A stretch of 64,000 nt of DNA from Litorilituus sp. (GCA_030754235.1 JASMAS010000104.1:40890-104889), one strand, 5' to 3'; shown: positions 55,080 to 64,000, numbered from the stretch's first letter. Notes: a model not told the origin generated them from the sequence alone. Numbers and translations: made by a program.

Positions 55080-55122
55080 GGAATTGATAAGAGAATAAAG
55101 CTTTCTTAACAGTTATTTAATT

Positions 55123-55158
55123 AAACGCACAATTTTTAGCCAAATAGTGCGTTTTTTA
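55123..55158 (+). terminator. Terminator after tal
   Basis: AAACGCAC (55123-55130) and GTGCGTTT (55147-55154), an 8-bp stem with a 16-base loop, followed by a T run (GTTTTTTATTT). Confidence 0.85.
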
Positions 55159-55241
55159 TTTGCATTGTGCAAAAAGTATGGTATTAAAAAGAAGCTGTTG
55201 ATTTGTGTTTTACCATTCAAAGTCTATTAAGGGGTACTTTT

Positions 55242-55415
55242 ATGGATCATTTAAACCAAGTATTACAAGCTATTAGTCAACCCGCAAAAGCAAAGACTAC
55301 ACCAAATAAAAAAAGAAAATGGCGTGAAATTGAGCAACTTAAAGATCAATTTCAACTCGAAAAAGAATTAAGGATATACGAAGACTCGCTCGAGTACATG
55401 TTAGATGACTTCTAA
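55242..55415 (+). CDS. DUF3545 family small protein
   Basis: A 57-residue basic-then-acidic protein. The block KKRKWREIEQLKDQFQLEKEL matches the DUF3545 family found in Alteromonadales and Vibrionales. The frame is open from 55203, but AAGGGG at 55229-55234 places the start at the ATG at 55242. Function is unknown. It lies between the tal terminator and its own strong terminator, so it is expressed alone. Confidence 0.8.
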   Translation: MDHLNQVLQAISQPAKAKTTPNKKRKWREIEQLKDQFQLEKELRIYEDSLEYMLDDF

Positions 55416-55450
55416 TGTAATCATTAGCTCCTCGATTAAAGTGTTCAGTA

Positions 55451-55475
55451 AAAACCCAGCTCAGCTGGGTTTTTT
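55451..55475 (+). terminator. Terminator after the DUF3545 gene
   Basis: AACCCAGCT (55453-55461), one base, AGCTGGGTT (55463-55471), then T5. A GC-rich short hairpin with a T tail. Confidence 0.85.
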
Positions 55476-55575
55476 AATATAGCCAATAGCATAATGCAAA
55501 TAAGGTAGATGTTATTGACAAAATTCAAACACCCGTTTAACTTCTACCTACCCTTTTACTAAATCATCCTTAATA

Positions 55576-56376
55576 ATGTCAAAAACCTTAATTAATTTTG
55601 TCCATGCAAATGGCTTTCCTGTATCAAGTTATCAGACTTTATTTAACTATTTTCCTGAACAGTATCAGGTTGTTGGCCATGAAAAGTATGGCCACGATGA
55701 AAAATACCCCGTACAAAATAATTGGCAGTGTTTAGTTGATGAGTTAATTCATTACGTTACACAACAGCTTGAGCTCCATCAGCAAGAACAAATTATTGGC
55801 GTGGGGCACTCTTTTGGTGGTGTCATTTCATTTCTTGCAGCCTGTCAGCAGCCTCAACTGTTTAAAGGCATAATCATGTTAGACCCCCCTGTTATTTCGG
55901 GTACAACGGCAATTGCTGCAAGGTACCTAAAAAAAACAAGGCTTGTTGATAAGTTTAGCCCTGCTGGCAAAGCTAAAACAAGACGGACCCATTGGCCATT
56001 GGGTAGTAACATTGAAAGAATGTTTGCCAGCAGACCGTTATTCAAAAATTTTGATCCACGCTGTTTACGAGATTATGTTAGCCATGGCATTGTAGCGCGC
56101 AATGATCAATTAGAATTAGCATTTAGCGCCCAAGTAGAAGCGAATATTTTTAGGTATATGCCTGATCACTTATCAAGCTATAAAAATAAACTACAAGTAC
56201 CAGCAACACTTGTTTATTCTAAACATGCGCCAGTATTCCCTGTTTCTTTTTTCAAAAAGTTTATAAAACTAAACCCGAACATTAACTTAGAATCAGCCTC
56301 TGGAGGTCACTTATTTCCTTTAGAGTACCCAGAAGACACCGCAAAGTTAATCACTAATTTGATCCAAAGCTTCTAA
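55576..56376 (+). CDS. Alpha/beta hydrolase
   Basis: A 266-residue alpha/beta-hydrolase. The oxyanion region is NFVHANGFPVSSY (residues 7-19) and the nucleophile elbow GVGHSFGG has Ser79. An Asp/Glu and a late His (SGGHLFPLEYP, about 249-258) complete the expected triad. There is no signal peptide. Such HANGFP proteins are common esterase/lipase-like enzymes of unknown substrate in marine gammaproteobacteria. It is convergent with the KAS III gene. Confidence 0.85.
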   Translation: MSKTLINFVHANGFPVSSYQTLFNYFPEQYQVVGHEKYGHDEKYPVQNNWQCLVDELIHYVTQQLELHQQEQIIGVGHSFGGVISFLAACQQPQLFKGIIMLDPPVISGTTAIAARYLKKTRLVDKFSPAGKAKTRRTHWPLGSNIERMFASRPLFKNFDPRCLRDYVSHGIVARNDQLELAFSAQVEANIFRYMPDHLSSYKNKLQVPATLVYSKHAPVFPVSFFKKFIKLNPNINLESASGGHLFPLEYPEDTAKLITNLIQSF

Positions 56377-56389
56377 AAACTAAGATCAA

Positions 56390-56419
56390 AAAAACCGGTA
56401 AAGAGACTTTACCGGTTTT
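56390..56419. terminator. Bidirectional terminator
   Basis: AAAACCGGTAAAG (56391-56403) and CTTTACCGGTTTT (56407-56419), a perfect 13-bp stem with a 3-base loop. A run of T follows on each strand, longer on the minus strand. It serves both the hydrolase and the KAS III gene. Confidence 0.85.
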
Positions 56420-56444
56420 ACATTATTTAACATAACCAATAAAT

Positions 56445-57563
56445 TTACTTGTATTCCAACACCAAACAACACGCCGAATAACCCGCACCGAATGAACATA
56501 GCACGGCTTTATCACCTGAAGTCAAGCCATCATGATATTTATGTAGGGCAATAATACACCCCGCTGAACTGGTGTTAGCGTACTCATCTAAAATAATCGG
56601 TGCTTCGCTTGGTTCAGGATCTCGTCCTAAGACTTTTTTACCAATAAAATTATTCATGTTAATATTGGCTTGATGTAGATATAAACGTTTTATATCATTT
56701 GGTGTCACTTGGGCTTTTTCCATTTGCGACGCAATTAAGTTAGAGACCATAGGTAGCACTTCTTTAAAAACCTTACGTCCTTGCTGAATAAAGTATTTAT
56801 CATCAGCATGCTGAGTTTCTGGGCTGCATTGATTCATATAACCAATATTGCTACGAATATTATTCGAGAATTGGGTAATAGGTTGCTCGCCAATAATTTT
56901 AAAGACATGATCACCCGTTGCAGTAGACTCATCCTCAATCACCGATGCCGTTGCCACATCACCAAAAATAAAGTGGCTGTCTCTGTCGCGATAATTAATT
57001 TGTGGTGTCAAAATTTCAGGATTGATTACTAAAACAGTTTTTGCTGTACCTGAGCGAATAGCATTAGCAGCATTAATAATACCAAAAGTTGCCGCAGAGC
57101 ATGCCACCAACATATCAAAAGCCCAGCCACCACAACCTAACGCTTGTTGAATTTCAATCGCCATAGCGGGATAAGAACGTTGTGTATATGCACAAGCAAC
57201 TATAATTAAGTCAATATCTTCTGGGGTTTTATTTGCAGCTTCCATTGCTTGTTTAGCAGCAACAACGCCAATTTCAGCCTGCATTGATAATTCATCATTA
57301 CTTCTTTCTACAAAAGTAGGACGCATTAAATTTACATCTAAGATGTCTTGCTTAGACATCACATAACGACTTTTTATGCCTGACGCTTTTTCAATAAAAG
57401 CACTACTTGAATACGATAAAGCCTCAAGCTCGCCTAGTTCAATTGCTTGAGCATTTTCAGTATTAAATTTATCTACATAGCTATTAAAACAAGCAACTAG
57501 CTCATCATTTGAGATCTTTTCAGGTGGCGTGAATAAGCCTGTACCACTAATAACAACTGACAT
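56445..57563 (-). CDS. Beta-ketoacyl-ACP synthase III family enzyme
   Basis: A 372-residue thiolase-fold enzyme with the KAS III triad: Cys155 (LVACSAATFG), His in LHQANINMNN and Asn in EYANTSSA. It is longer than FabH (317) because of insertions after residue 28 and after 210. It is not in a fab cluster, so it is likely a FabH2/FabY-like or specialised condensing enzyme rather than the housekeeping FabH. The start ATG at 57563 gives MSVVISGTGLFTPPEKISNDELV. The primer and role are unknown. Confidence 0.85.
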   Translation of the reverse strand: MSVVISGTGLFTPPEKISNDELVACFNSYVDKFNTENAQAIELGELEALSYSSSAFIEKASGIKSRYVMSKQDILDVNLMRPTFVERSNDELSMQAEIGVVAAKQAMEAANKTPEDIDLIIVACAYTQRSYPAMAIEIQQALGCGGWAFDMLVACSAATFGIINAANAIRSGTAKTVLVINPEILTPQINYRDRDSHFIFGDVATASVIEDESTATGDHVFKIIGEQPITQFSNNIRSNIGYMNQCSPETQHADDKYFIQQGRKVFKEVLPMVSNLIASQMEKAQVTPNDIKRLYLHQANINMNNFIGKKVLGRDPEPSEAPIILDEYANTSSAGCIIALHKYHDGLTSGDKAVLCSFGAGYSACCLVLEYK

Positions 57564-57665
57564 TAATTTTCTCTATTACAAGTAAATACCCAACAAATGA
57601 CTATTATTATTGAGTAAATTAAAAAGGGATTGCGACAGTGTATTTTATTTCGTAACTCTTGTCGA

Positions 57666-58688
57666 TTATCGCTCGGTATTCCAACTAAAAAAATAGGCCC
57701 CCAGTGCTAGAAAAATAACACTCATTAGCAATAATATATTCACATGGTAGCTAATATCACTCAAGGTGGCTCCTTCAGTGATCACCTTTCTCGCACCAGA
57801 GACTATATGCGTTAAAGGTAACATATCGGCCAAAAATTTTAATGCTGATGGCGCACCTTCTAAACTAAACCAAACACCAGAGAGCAACATCATTGGCCAT
57901 GAGGTAACATTGAGTAAACCGCCAATTAGCTCTTCACTCTTACTACGACTGGCGACTAATAACCCTAAGCTAATCAAACAAAAAGCACCAAGCATGCCAA
58001 TAACGAAAAGATCGAAATAACTCCCCAACATAAAAAAATCAAACAACAAATTACAACCACTATAAACCAGTGTAGATATAAACATCACAATAAATAAGCG
58101 TGAGAATAATTGAGCGGATACAAACTCAAATGCCGACAAAGGAGTTGCTTTCAAACGTTTTAGAACTGAGTTTTTTCTATACCTAACAATGACATAGCCA
58201 ACACCAAACAGACAACTAAACATCATATTCATCCCTAAAATACCCGGTAGAACCCAGTCAACATAGCGAATTTTTTTGCCTGATGTCTTTAAGCGCGAAT
58301 AACCTTGTAGTTGTTCAGAAAGTATTCGCTCAACAAGGTAACTTTTGGCAGATTCTTCATTTGCCCAAAATTGTTTATTATACTGATCAACCACTAAATC
58401 TATACTGTGTCTAGTCAGTTTCTCTATCGCTATATCAATACGCTGGTACTCTACATAATCAATAAATCGAGTATTCTTTATTGCCACTTTTTCAATATCT
58501 CTATTTTCAAGTGTTTGTTCTTCTATCAAACCAATTTTGTATGCTGAACGTCCCTCTCCCGAGAAAATCAACGAAAAGCCAACAAGCAGTAAAACTGGAA
58601 AAGCAAGATTCCAGCTTAGCGAAGATTTATCACGAAAAAATTCAATATTACGCGCTTTAAATACTGCAAAAAAACGTTTTATGTTCAC
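57666..58688 (-). CDS. ABC-2 type transporter permease
   Basis: A 340-residue permease with an N-terminal helix, a periplasmic region of about 100 residues and five further helices near the C-terminus (for example SWPMMLLSGVWFSLEGAPSALKFLADMLPLTHIV, the ABC-2 signature). It is joined to the ATPase gene (stop/start at 58688). The pair forms an exporter of unknown substrate, with daunorubicin-type resembling sequence. Confidence 0.88.
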   Translation of the reverse strand: MNIKRFFAVFKARNIEFFRDKSSLSWNLAFPVLLLVGFSLIFSGEGRSAYKIGLIEEQTLENRDIEKVAIKNTRFIDYVEYQRIDIAIEKLTRHSIDLVVDQYNKQFWANEESAKSYLVERILSEQLQGYSRLKTSGKKIRYVDWVLPGILGMNMMFSCLFGVGYVIVRYRKNSVLKRLKATPLSAFEFVSAQLFSRLFIVMFISTLVYSGCNLLFDFFMLGSYFDLFVIGMLGAFCLISLGLLVASRSKSEELIGGLLNVTSWPMMLLSGVWFSLEGAPSALKFLADMLPLTHIVSGARKVITEGATLSDISYHVNILLLMSVIFLALGAYFFSWNTER

Positions 58689-59596
58689 TATTCTTCCCTT
58701 AACGAATGACCGGTTAATTGTAAAAATAAGTCATCTAAATTAGCTGACTTCACATGTAAGCCATCTAAGGAGACATTACTGCCCATCAATATGGCTAAGG
58801 TTTGCTCAACATTGGCAGTAGTGATTTCAACACGCTCACCCTGAGTCTGCCAAGCATGTTGCTTAATTAAACTTTCAGGTACTTGTGGTTTGGGTAAGTA
58901 GATAAAAACTTCATTGAAATGTTTAGCTAATAATTGAAGTGGAGTCCCTGATTCAATTATTTTGCCTTTGTCCATAATAACAATATCATCACACAACTGT
59001 TCGGCTTCATCCATATAATGCGTTGTTAAAATAATCGTTTTATTTTTCGCCTTAATATTTCTAATTAATTGCCAAAAATTTCTACGGGCATGGGGATCTA
59101 AACCTGTGGTTGGTTCATCTAAAAAAACGATTTCAGGATCATTAATCAAGGCTAATGCCAGTAACAACCTTTGTCTTTGTCCACCCGAAAGCAAGCGATT
59201 ATCTCGGTTTAAAAAATCACTTAAATCACAAAGTTCAATTAACTGTTCTTGAGGGAGTGTCTGTTGATAAAAAGATGAAAAAAGCGTAAGGGTTTCTTTT
59301 ACAGTTAAAAAATCTTGTAAAGAGGTATGTTGAAACTGAATACCTATTTGTTGAGAAATATTACTGTCGACTAGCTTATCTTGCTGAGCCTGCCCGTTAA
59401 GATCTTTATATCGCACTTGTCCTGATGTTGGAGCAATAATGCCTTCCATAATTTCTATTGTTGTTGTTTTACCCGCACCGTTAGGGCCTAACAATCCAAA
59501 ACAATGCCCCTTTTTGACAGTAAAGCTAATCTCATCAACCGCGGTAACATCTTTATATTGCTTAACTAAACTCTCAACACAAATAGCAACGCTCAT
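58688..59596 (-). CDS. ABC transporter ATP-binding protein
   Basis: A 302-residue ATPase for the following permease. Walker A GPNGAGKTT (about residues 37-45), Q-loop IGIQFQHTSLQDFLTV, signature LSGGQRQRL and Walker B IVFLDEPTTGLDP are all present. A C-terminal DUF4162-like extension (VFIYLPKPQVPESLI onward) is typical of the DrrA/CcmA type. It overlaps the permease gene by one base. The exporter's substrate is unknown. Confidence 0.92.
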   Translation of the reverse strand: MSVAICVESLVKQYKDVTAVDEISFTVKKGHCFGLLGPNGAGKTTTIEIMEGIIAPTSGQVRYKDLNGQAQQDKLVDSNISQQIGIQFQHTSLQDFLTVKETLTLFSSFYQQTLPQEQLIELCDLSDFLNRDNRLLSGGQRQRLLLALALINDPEIVFLDEPTTGLDPHARRNFWQLIRNIKAKNKTIILTTHYMDEAEQLCDDIVIMDKGKIIESGTPLQLLAKHFNEVFIYLPKPQVPESLIKQHAWQTQGERVEITTANVEQTLAILMGSNVSLDGLHVKSANLDDLFLQLTGHSLREE

Positions 59597-59754
59597 GCGC
59601 TAATATCTCAACATAACTACTGATGTGCTTATTGTACTCAAGTTAATAATAATAACACTTAATTTTCACAAACAGTAACAATTCTCATTTGCACTTATTT
59701 CTTTATTGATTTACATTAGCTTATTAGCACCACTAAAAGGATAGAGTAATAAAC

Positions 59755-59964
59755 ATGCCAACAACAAAATCGCTAACTCATTTAATGAATAAAAAAAAAG
59801 TTGGGTTATCAAGTACTACATTAATTCAGCGACTTGTCGCAGGAGCAATTCATTGTAGTGATTTTAAATGTTTAAATGCCACAATAGAAAAAGTGCTTTG
59901 GAAGATATTGCTAACTAGTGGTAGCAAGTTAAGCTTAATGCAGGAGAAAAAATTATGTGCTTAA
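59755..59964 (+). CDS. Hypothetical small protein (first of a coupled pair)
   Basis: A 69-residue basic protein (MPTTKSLTHLMNKKKVGLSS...) with no recognised domain. AAGGAT precedes the ATG at a wide spacing. It overlaps the next ORF by 10 bases, consistent with coupled translation. The composition resembles coding sequence, but no homologue is recognised; it could be spurious. Confidence 0.45.
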   Translation: MPTTKSLTHLMNKKKVGLSSTTLIQRLVAGAIHCSDFKCLNATIEKVLWKILLTSGSKLSLMQEKKLCA

Positions 59965-60188
59965 AATCTTCATCAGAATTTTTACAGCTTGAGAATTGGT
60001 TAACAATACTAATTGCCACCTATAAAACACACCCTAATTTAGGCCTTGCTAAGACGATTAACTATTACCTTAGTAGGTTATTAAACCACGATGATATTCA
60101 CTACTGTGGTGACAAACGATGTGATTACTTAATAATGCAAAAATACTGGCGGTGGAAAGGGCTCACTCACAAACCCAAAGCAAGTTAA
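59955..60188 (+). CDS. Hypothetical small protein (second of a coupled pair)
   Basis: A 77-residue protein (MCLKSSSEFLQLENWLTILI...) with a helical N-terminal half (NLGLAKTINYYLSRLL) and a cysteine/histidine-containing second half (HYCGDKRCDYLIMQKYWRW). Its 3' end overlaps the convergent tmcA by 26 bases. It is not recognised. The protein-like pattern and overlap with the previous ORF favour a real gene. Confidence 0.55.
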   Translation: MCLKSSSEFLQLENWLTILIATYKTHPNLGLAKTINYYLSRLLNHDDIHYCGDKRCDYLIMQKYWRWKGLTHKPKAS

Positions 60189-62322
60189 CCTGATTTCTCA
60201 TATTAAGCTCAAGTGCCTTCTTTCCGGTTAATGAATATTCAAGGCACACCTTTTTGATACTCTGCTTTTGCAAAATACGAGCTATCAATAAACCGATATT
60301 TTTTTGTGTTGAGTAATCAGCTTGAGTAAGCTTTTTAATTAGCCATAGCTGTAAACTAAAAACACAACAGGCATATTGTCTATGCCCTTGGGCAAAAGCC
60401 TTAACACTGTCTATGTCATAAGACGTAAGGTCAACAAGAAGGCTGTCTGAGCGAGCGTACAAAATTAAAGCCACTAATTCAGGGGGTAAATTTTGATATT
60501 CGTCGGTGAGTAAAAAATTAAAACTTCGGTAAAATTCATTATTTAGCGTGTTGGCAACACTAGTTGCCCTTGCGCTAATAGCTTTCAATATTAACGCTGA
60601 ATGTTCGCCACTTGCTTTATCCTTACTAAAGCCTATACGGGCCAATTGATAATGTTGAGTCAACCAAAATTTGAGTAACGAGCTTGTTGCACCAAAACTT
60701 GATGATAAAAAATCAGCCCCTTGTGTTTGAGAAAACCTCTCAATATTAGACAGTAATAATGAGCCGACCCCTTGTTGCTGGTATTGCACATTTACCGCAA
60801 TACGCATAATCCTAAGGTAGTGAAAATCAAAAGCACGTCCTTCACCACATTGGGTTAATAACGACTGAGGAGTAAAATGATTTTTTAATCTTTTTTGAGA
60901 TTTTTTAATGGCAAGTACTTCAACTGCTGTGGCTGAACTTGTATTTGACTTCCCTTCACTGATCAATAAAGCAACCGCAACAACCTGCACCTGAACATTG
61001 TCATTTGACAGTAAACAGACTACTTGTATGTTTGGGTTATCGAGCAACATTTTAACGTCACTAGGCTTAGTTTGATAGTGTGCGGTTACCAAAACGGATA
61101 CAACTTGCGCTAACAATTGTTCGTTTTCAACAAGGGTTTTAGCATCAATACACTGAAACATTAATGAATCTAAGGTTAACTTAGCATTATTCATACTAGT
61201 TAATGATAAATGCTTAAGATCAGCATTTAGTAAACAAGCATCAAAAATTAAATGCTCTAAAGGGTCATTATCACGATAACGAATAGGTTGATGCATATGA
61301 AGTTGTCGCCATTTAGGACAAATGACATCAAGCTTTTGTTTAAACTTTAGCGTAAAACCTCGCCCTGCGCCTTCATAACCATGCACTGTACTAGCAAAAA
61401 CCATTCGATGGTATTTTAGAACTAATTGCTCAAGTAAATACACGGGAATACCAGCAGCCTCATCAATAAGAACAAGGCTAGCTTTAATTTCCTGTTTGAT
61501 CAGTTGATCTACAGCAATAAATTCAACCAAGCCATATTTACTAACAAATTGATTATTAATAAAATCTGCTGTTGGTAAACTGACACTAAGCTGGTTAAAA
61601 AAAACGTCAAGTGAATTATAATCAGCGGCAGTGACAACAATATGCAATAGGTTATCTTTGCCAGCTTTCTCCAATAACTGAGCACAGGCAATCGCTAATG
61701 CAGAAGACTTTCCTCGTCCTCTATCTGCCGTTAATACAAACGGCTGTTTTCTCTTACCAGTAACAACCTTCATGATCGCTTCAACTGCAAGCACCTGCTC
61801 TTGAGTAATACACTGATAAGGTAAAAAAACGTTCTGCTCTGTGGTACTCTTAATTATTTCTTTATTCTTTTCCTGCTTTAATTTCGGGTTGTTTTTTTCG
61901 ATCACAATATGTGAGCATGTCTCTGAGATTAAGCGAAAAAAACGTTGTAGAAAGTTACTTTTTTCAATGACATTATTATCAGGAATAACTAAAAAAAGAA
62001 GGCCACCCGCCACCAAAGTACCTGATAATGCAGCCAAAGCATCAATATTTACCTGGCTATCCGCAAAAATAACAAAATCACTTTCACTACCTAATTTATC
62101 TCGAAAGCGCTTCATCGCTATTGTCGGTTTAATGAAAGAGCTATCCCCATAAACAAAACAACGTGGGCTTGATAGGTCTTTACATGTTAAGACCCCACTG
62201 TATTCGAGTAATGAAGCGGCCCATTCATCATCGCCCACTAATACAACTAAGCGACGTTCACTTAGGGCGAACGCTTGTTGTTGAAAGCTTGACAACCAGT
62301 AACTAAATGCTTGTTTTCTCAT
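60163..62322 (-). CDS. tmcA: tRNA(Met) cytidine acetyltransferase
   Basis: A 719-residue enzyme that makes N4-acetylcytidine at the wobble base of elongator tRNA-Met using acetyl-CoA and ATP. N-terminal DUF1726-like domain, RecA-like helicase module with Walker A ADRGRGKSS (about residue 200) and Walker B LVLIDEAAGIP, then the GNAT domain with IMRIAVNVQYQQQGVGSLLL, and a C-terminal tRNA-binding tail. Length fits E. coli TmcA (671) with a small extension. Confidence 0.93.
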   Translation of the reverse strand: MRKQAFSYWLSSFQQQAFALSERRLVVLVGDDEWAASLLEYSGVLTCKDLSSPRCFVYGDSSFIKPTIAMKRFRDKLGSESDFVIFADSQVNIDALAALSGTLVAGGLLFLVIPDNNVIEKSNFLQRFFRLISETCSHIVIEKNNPKLKQEKNKEIIKSTTEQNVFLPYQCITQEQVLAVEAIMKVVTGKRKQPFVLTADRGRGKSSALAIACAQLLEKAGKDNLLHIVVTAADYNSLDVFFNQLSVSLPTADFINNQFVSKYGLVEFIAVDQLIKQEIKASLVLIDEAAGIPVYLLEQLVLKYHRMVFASTVHGYEGAGRGFTLKFKQKLDVICPKWRQLHMHQPIRYRDNDPLEHLIFDACLLNADLKHLSLTSMNNAKLTLDSLMFQCIDAKTLVENEQLLAQVVSVLVTAHYQTKPSDVKMLLDNPNIQVVCLLSNDNVQVQVVAVALLISEGKSNTSSATAVEVLAIKKSQKRLKNHFTPQSLLTQCGEGRAFDFHYLRIMRIAVNVQYQQQGVGSLLLSNIERFSQTQGADFLSSSFGATSSLLKFWLTQHYQLARIGFSKDKASGEHSALILKAISARATSVANTLNNEFYRSFNFLLTDEYQNLPPELVALILYARSDSLLVDLTSYDIDSVKAFAQGHRQYACCVFSLQLWLIKKLTQADYSTQKNIGLLIARILQKQSIKKVCLEYSLTGKKALELNMRNQVNLLWVCE

Positions 62323-62476
62323 AAGAAGATTAAAAAATTATATTGTAGTTAGTTTACCTTATTATTAGTGGAAAGTTTACCAAGCAATCTCTTGAGAAAA
62401 TAGAAAATTTATTGAATTTTTTTTAGACCTTGCCTATGTTGTCTAATATCTGATTGATATTTTATTGGACAAACCT

Positions 62477-62692
62477 ATGAACAATGATGATGATTTTTTA
62501 GATAACATAAATGCCATTGATGATGACATTGATGATGACATTGAGCCATTAAAAGATATTGAAGCACATGAACTGGCCGAAAAAAAAGCGCAAGCTCAAG
62601 CACAGAAAAATTTACTTGCACGCAAACGCATTGATGAGTTGATGGAGCAAAAAAAACTGAAAGAATTACTCGACGATGAAGATGACTGGTAA
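62477..62692 (+). CDS. Small acidic protein, PA3496-like
   Basis: A 71-residue highly acidic protein (MNNDDDFLDNINAIDDDIDD...) whose C-terminal half ARKRIDELMEQKKLKELLDDEDDW resembles the PA3496 family of small gammaproteobacterial proteins. The frame begins with TTG at 62465; the ATG at 62477 is preferred. The repeated GATGAT codons cause the low-complexity look. Function is unknown. Confidence 0.6.
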   Translation: MNNDDDFLDNINAIDDDIDDDIEPLKDIEAHELAEKKAQAQAQKNLLARKRIDELMEQKKLKELLDDEDDW

Positions 62693-63066
62693 CCAAAGCC
62701 TTTCACTATGGCGAGATAACTTTTTATTAATGAACTTTAGCTGGTTTGATTAACGGTTTAGACAAAGCGCCCATAACTTGCAATCAATATAAACCAAAGC
62801 GTTATATCAGCTCGTTATGACTGTTGAAGTCCAATTATTGGCATACTTAATAACCAATAACGCGCCAACATAAGTATATTGTTGGCAGAAAATCCGAGCA
62901 TACACTCAACGTTTTCACATCAAATCGCTTCACATTAAGTTGGTGATACTGGCATGAAAATTAGTATTAAATTATATGAATAAACTGAAGTAATCATACT
63001 ATTTTATCGGTAATATCTGTTAAAATCTGATAAGTTCTGTTTCTAAATCAAAAAAAGCTGTTTGCT
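62693..63066. other. Intergenic region before pdxH
   Basis: About 374 bases without a gene. A small hairpin GCCAACA (62864-62870) / TGTTGGC (62880-62886) is the only structure seen. The pdxH promoter should lie in the second half, but no box was assigned. Confidence 0.4.
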
Positions 63067-63720
63067 ATGACCCTACTTGAAAAACTACGTTGTTTATTTA
63101 CTTTTGGACAAGGAGTTGCTTTACCTTTACCTGAAATCCCTAGCAATTCGAAACCCTTCTCACTTTTTAACCATTGGTTTGAAGAAGCGAATAAAGCAGG
63201 TATATTACTTCCTGAGTCGATGTCAGTTAGTAGTTGCAGCCGTGATGGACAACCTAGTTGCAGAATGGTGCTATTAAAAGAGTTTACTGAACAAGGATTT
63301 ATTTTTTACACCAACTATAACAGCCGTAAAAGTCATGAATTAGCCGAAAATGATAAGGTGGCGTTATTATTTCACTGGAATGTTTTACAACGGCAGGTTC
63401 GAATTGAGGGCACTGTTGAAAAAATATCCGAACAACATTCTGCTAACTACTTTCACAGCCGAGACCGTGGAAGCCAAGTGGGTGCTTGGGCTTCAAAACA
63501 AAGTCAAAAACTAAAGTATGATAATGAGCTCAAAGCGCGTATGGCACATTTTAGTAAAGAATACGCTCAAGGCGAAGTACCACATCCTCAATTTTGGGGT
63601 GGATGGCGAGTTAAGCCGACTTATATTGAGTTTTGGCAAGGTAGGGCAAGTAGATTACACGATAGACTATGCTTTGAAAAACAAGATGATCATTGGCATA
63701 GTTTTAAGTTACACCCGTAA
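63067..63720 (+). CDS. pdxH: Pyridoxamine 5'-phosphate oxidase
   Basis: A 217-residue FMN enzyme that makes pyridoxal phosphate from pyridoxamine or pyridoxine phosphate. Motifs RMVLLKEFTEQGFIFYTNYNSRKS (FMN and phosphate binding), ALLFHWNVLQRQVRIEGTVE and the C-terminal WQGRASRLHDRL are all present. Length equals E. coli PdxH (218). The start ATG at 63067 follows AAAAAAGCTG, with a weak ribosome site. Confidence 0.95.
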   Translation: MTLLEKLRCLFTFGQGVALPLPEIPSNSKPFSLFNHWFEEANKAGILLPESMSVSSCSRDGQPSCRMVLLKEFTEQGFIFYTNYNSRKSHELAENDKVALLFHWNVLQRQVRIEGTVEKISEQHSANYFHSRDRGSQVGAWASKQSQKLKYDNELKARMAHFSKEYAQGEVPHPQFWGGWRVKPTYIEFWQGRASRLHDRLCFEKQDDHWHSFKLHP

Positions 63721-63787
63721 GAGTTTACTGCCCCAAAATAAGCATACAATAACCCACTATATTGACGGGATATTTCCACAATAATGA

Positions 63788-63819
63788 ATACCAAGTACAT
63801 TAATTAATGTAATTGGTAT
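63788..63819 (+). repeat. Dispersed repeat, partial copy 4
   Basis: ATACCAA (63788-63794) and TTGGTAT (63813-63819) flank TACATTAATTAATGTA, itself a palindrome. It is the core of the family, between pdxH and the oadB-like gene. Confidence 0.45.
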
Positions 63820-63862
63820 AACCCGTTCAACAGAGCTTAAACCTTTGTACGATATAAACACA

Positions 63863-63889
63863 AAAACGCCAAGATTTACTCGGCGTTTT
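63863..63889 (-). terminator. Terminator of the oadB-like gene
   Basis: AAAACGCC (63863-63870) and GGCGTTTT (63882-63889), with T5 following on the minus strand. It lies 40 bases after the stop at 63929. Confidence 0.75.
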
Positions 63890-63928
63890 ATAGAAAGTGC
63901 AGCGCTTAGACAGTAACACTAATGCAAT

Positions 63929-64000
63929 TTAGCCACCAACTAGCGCGAGTAAAATACCGGCAGCAACAGCGGAGCCTAATACACCAGCTACGTTTGGCCC
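63929..64000 (-). CDS. oadB: Oxaloacetate decarboxylase beta subunit, C-terminus only
   Basis: The minus strand from the window edge encodes GPNVAGVLGSAVAAGILLAL and VGG before TAA at 63929. This is the conserved last membrane segment of the sodium-pumping decarboxylase beta subunit. Only 23 residues are visible, so the identification as OadB rather than a related beta subunit is moderate. Confidence 0.7.
   Translation of the reverse strand, partial: GPNVAGVLGSAVAAGILLALVGG

Noticed and set aside
1..64000. CRISPR arrays, tRNA and rRNA genes
   Set aside because: No regularly spaced repeats, no cloverleaf-like sequence and no rRNA motif was seen. A dedicated search tool was not run.

Overview
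The window looks like chromosomal DNA of a marine gammaproteobacterium of the order Alteromonadales, most like Colwellia or Thalassotalea. The DNA is AT-rich. Conserved neighbourhoods support this placement: smp(ytjB)-serB-PilZ-radA, folX-folE-folM and dsbC-recJ-prfB-lysS next to fldB. The assignment rests on protein recognition and gene order only; no search was run.

Layout. 1-1917: end of an operon with two DUF1538 membrane proteins, a P-II-like protein and a CBS-pair protein. 2.2-8.6 kb: prfC, argS, a TatD-family hydrolase, ytjB and serB, with a possible small RNA just before prfC. 8.6-15.3 kb: a c-di-GMP neighbourhood, with a large two-PilZ protein, radA and a PAS-GGDEF-EAL protein whose EAL half has lost key residues. 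The GGDEF-EAL gene lies between radA and a decayed second copy of the radA 3' end. 15.4-22.5 kb: a secreted DPP-IV-like peptidase, then metH and metA behind a tandem MetJ-box array. 22.8-25.2 kb: folK-folX-folE-folM, for folate and tetrahydromonapterin synthesis.

25.4-42.4 kb is an accessory island for amine oxidation. It holds a complete quinohemoprotein amine dehydrogenase (QHNDH) operon, qhnA-D-C-B-F-E-G: two structural subunits, the small cofactor-bearing gamma subunit, and the radical-SAM, protease, exporter and flavin monooxygenase that mature it. Facing it are two U32-family genes whose cysteine patterns resemble the UbiU/UbiV oxygen-independent hydroxylase pair, then an operon of a TonB-dependent receptor and a CoA-acylating aldehyde dehydrogenase, and a TetR regulator. 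The qhn and TonB-receptor promoters share an identical 18-bp element over the -35 box, so they are probably co-regulated. Decayed transposase pieces lie on both sides (IS256-like at 25.4 kb; IS982 fused to IS1595-like at 41.7-42.4 kb), which suggests acquisition by transfer between folM and recA. The inferred route is amine oxidation in the periplasm, then aldehyde to acyl-CoA in the cytoplasm.

42.6-64 kb is housekeeping DNA: recA with a LexA box, an NSS sodium symporter, lysS, prfB with its programmed frameshift, recJ, dsbC, fldB, srmB, yaaA, tal, a DUF3545 protein, an alpha/beta hydrolase, a KAS III enzyme, an ABC-2 exporter pair, tmcA, small genes, pdxH and the end of an oadB-like gene. 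xerD, which sits between fldB and dsbC in E. coli, is absent here. I saw no tRNA, rRNA or CRISPR array.
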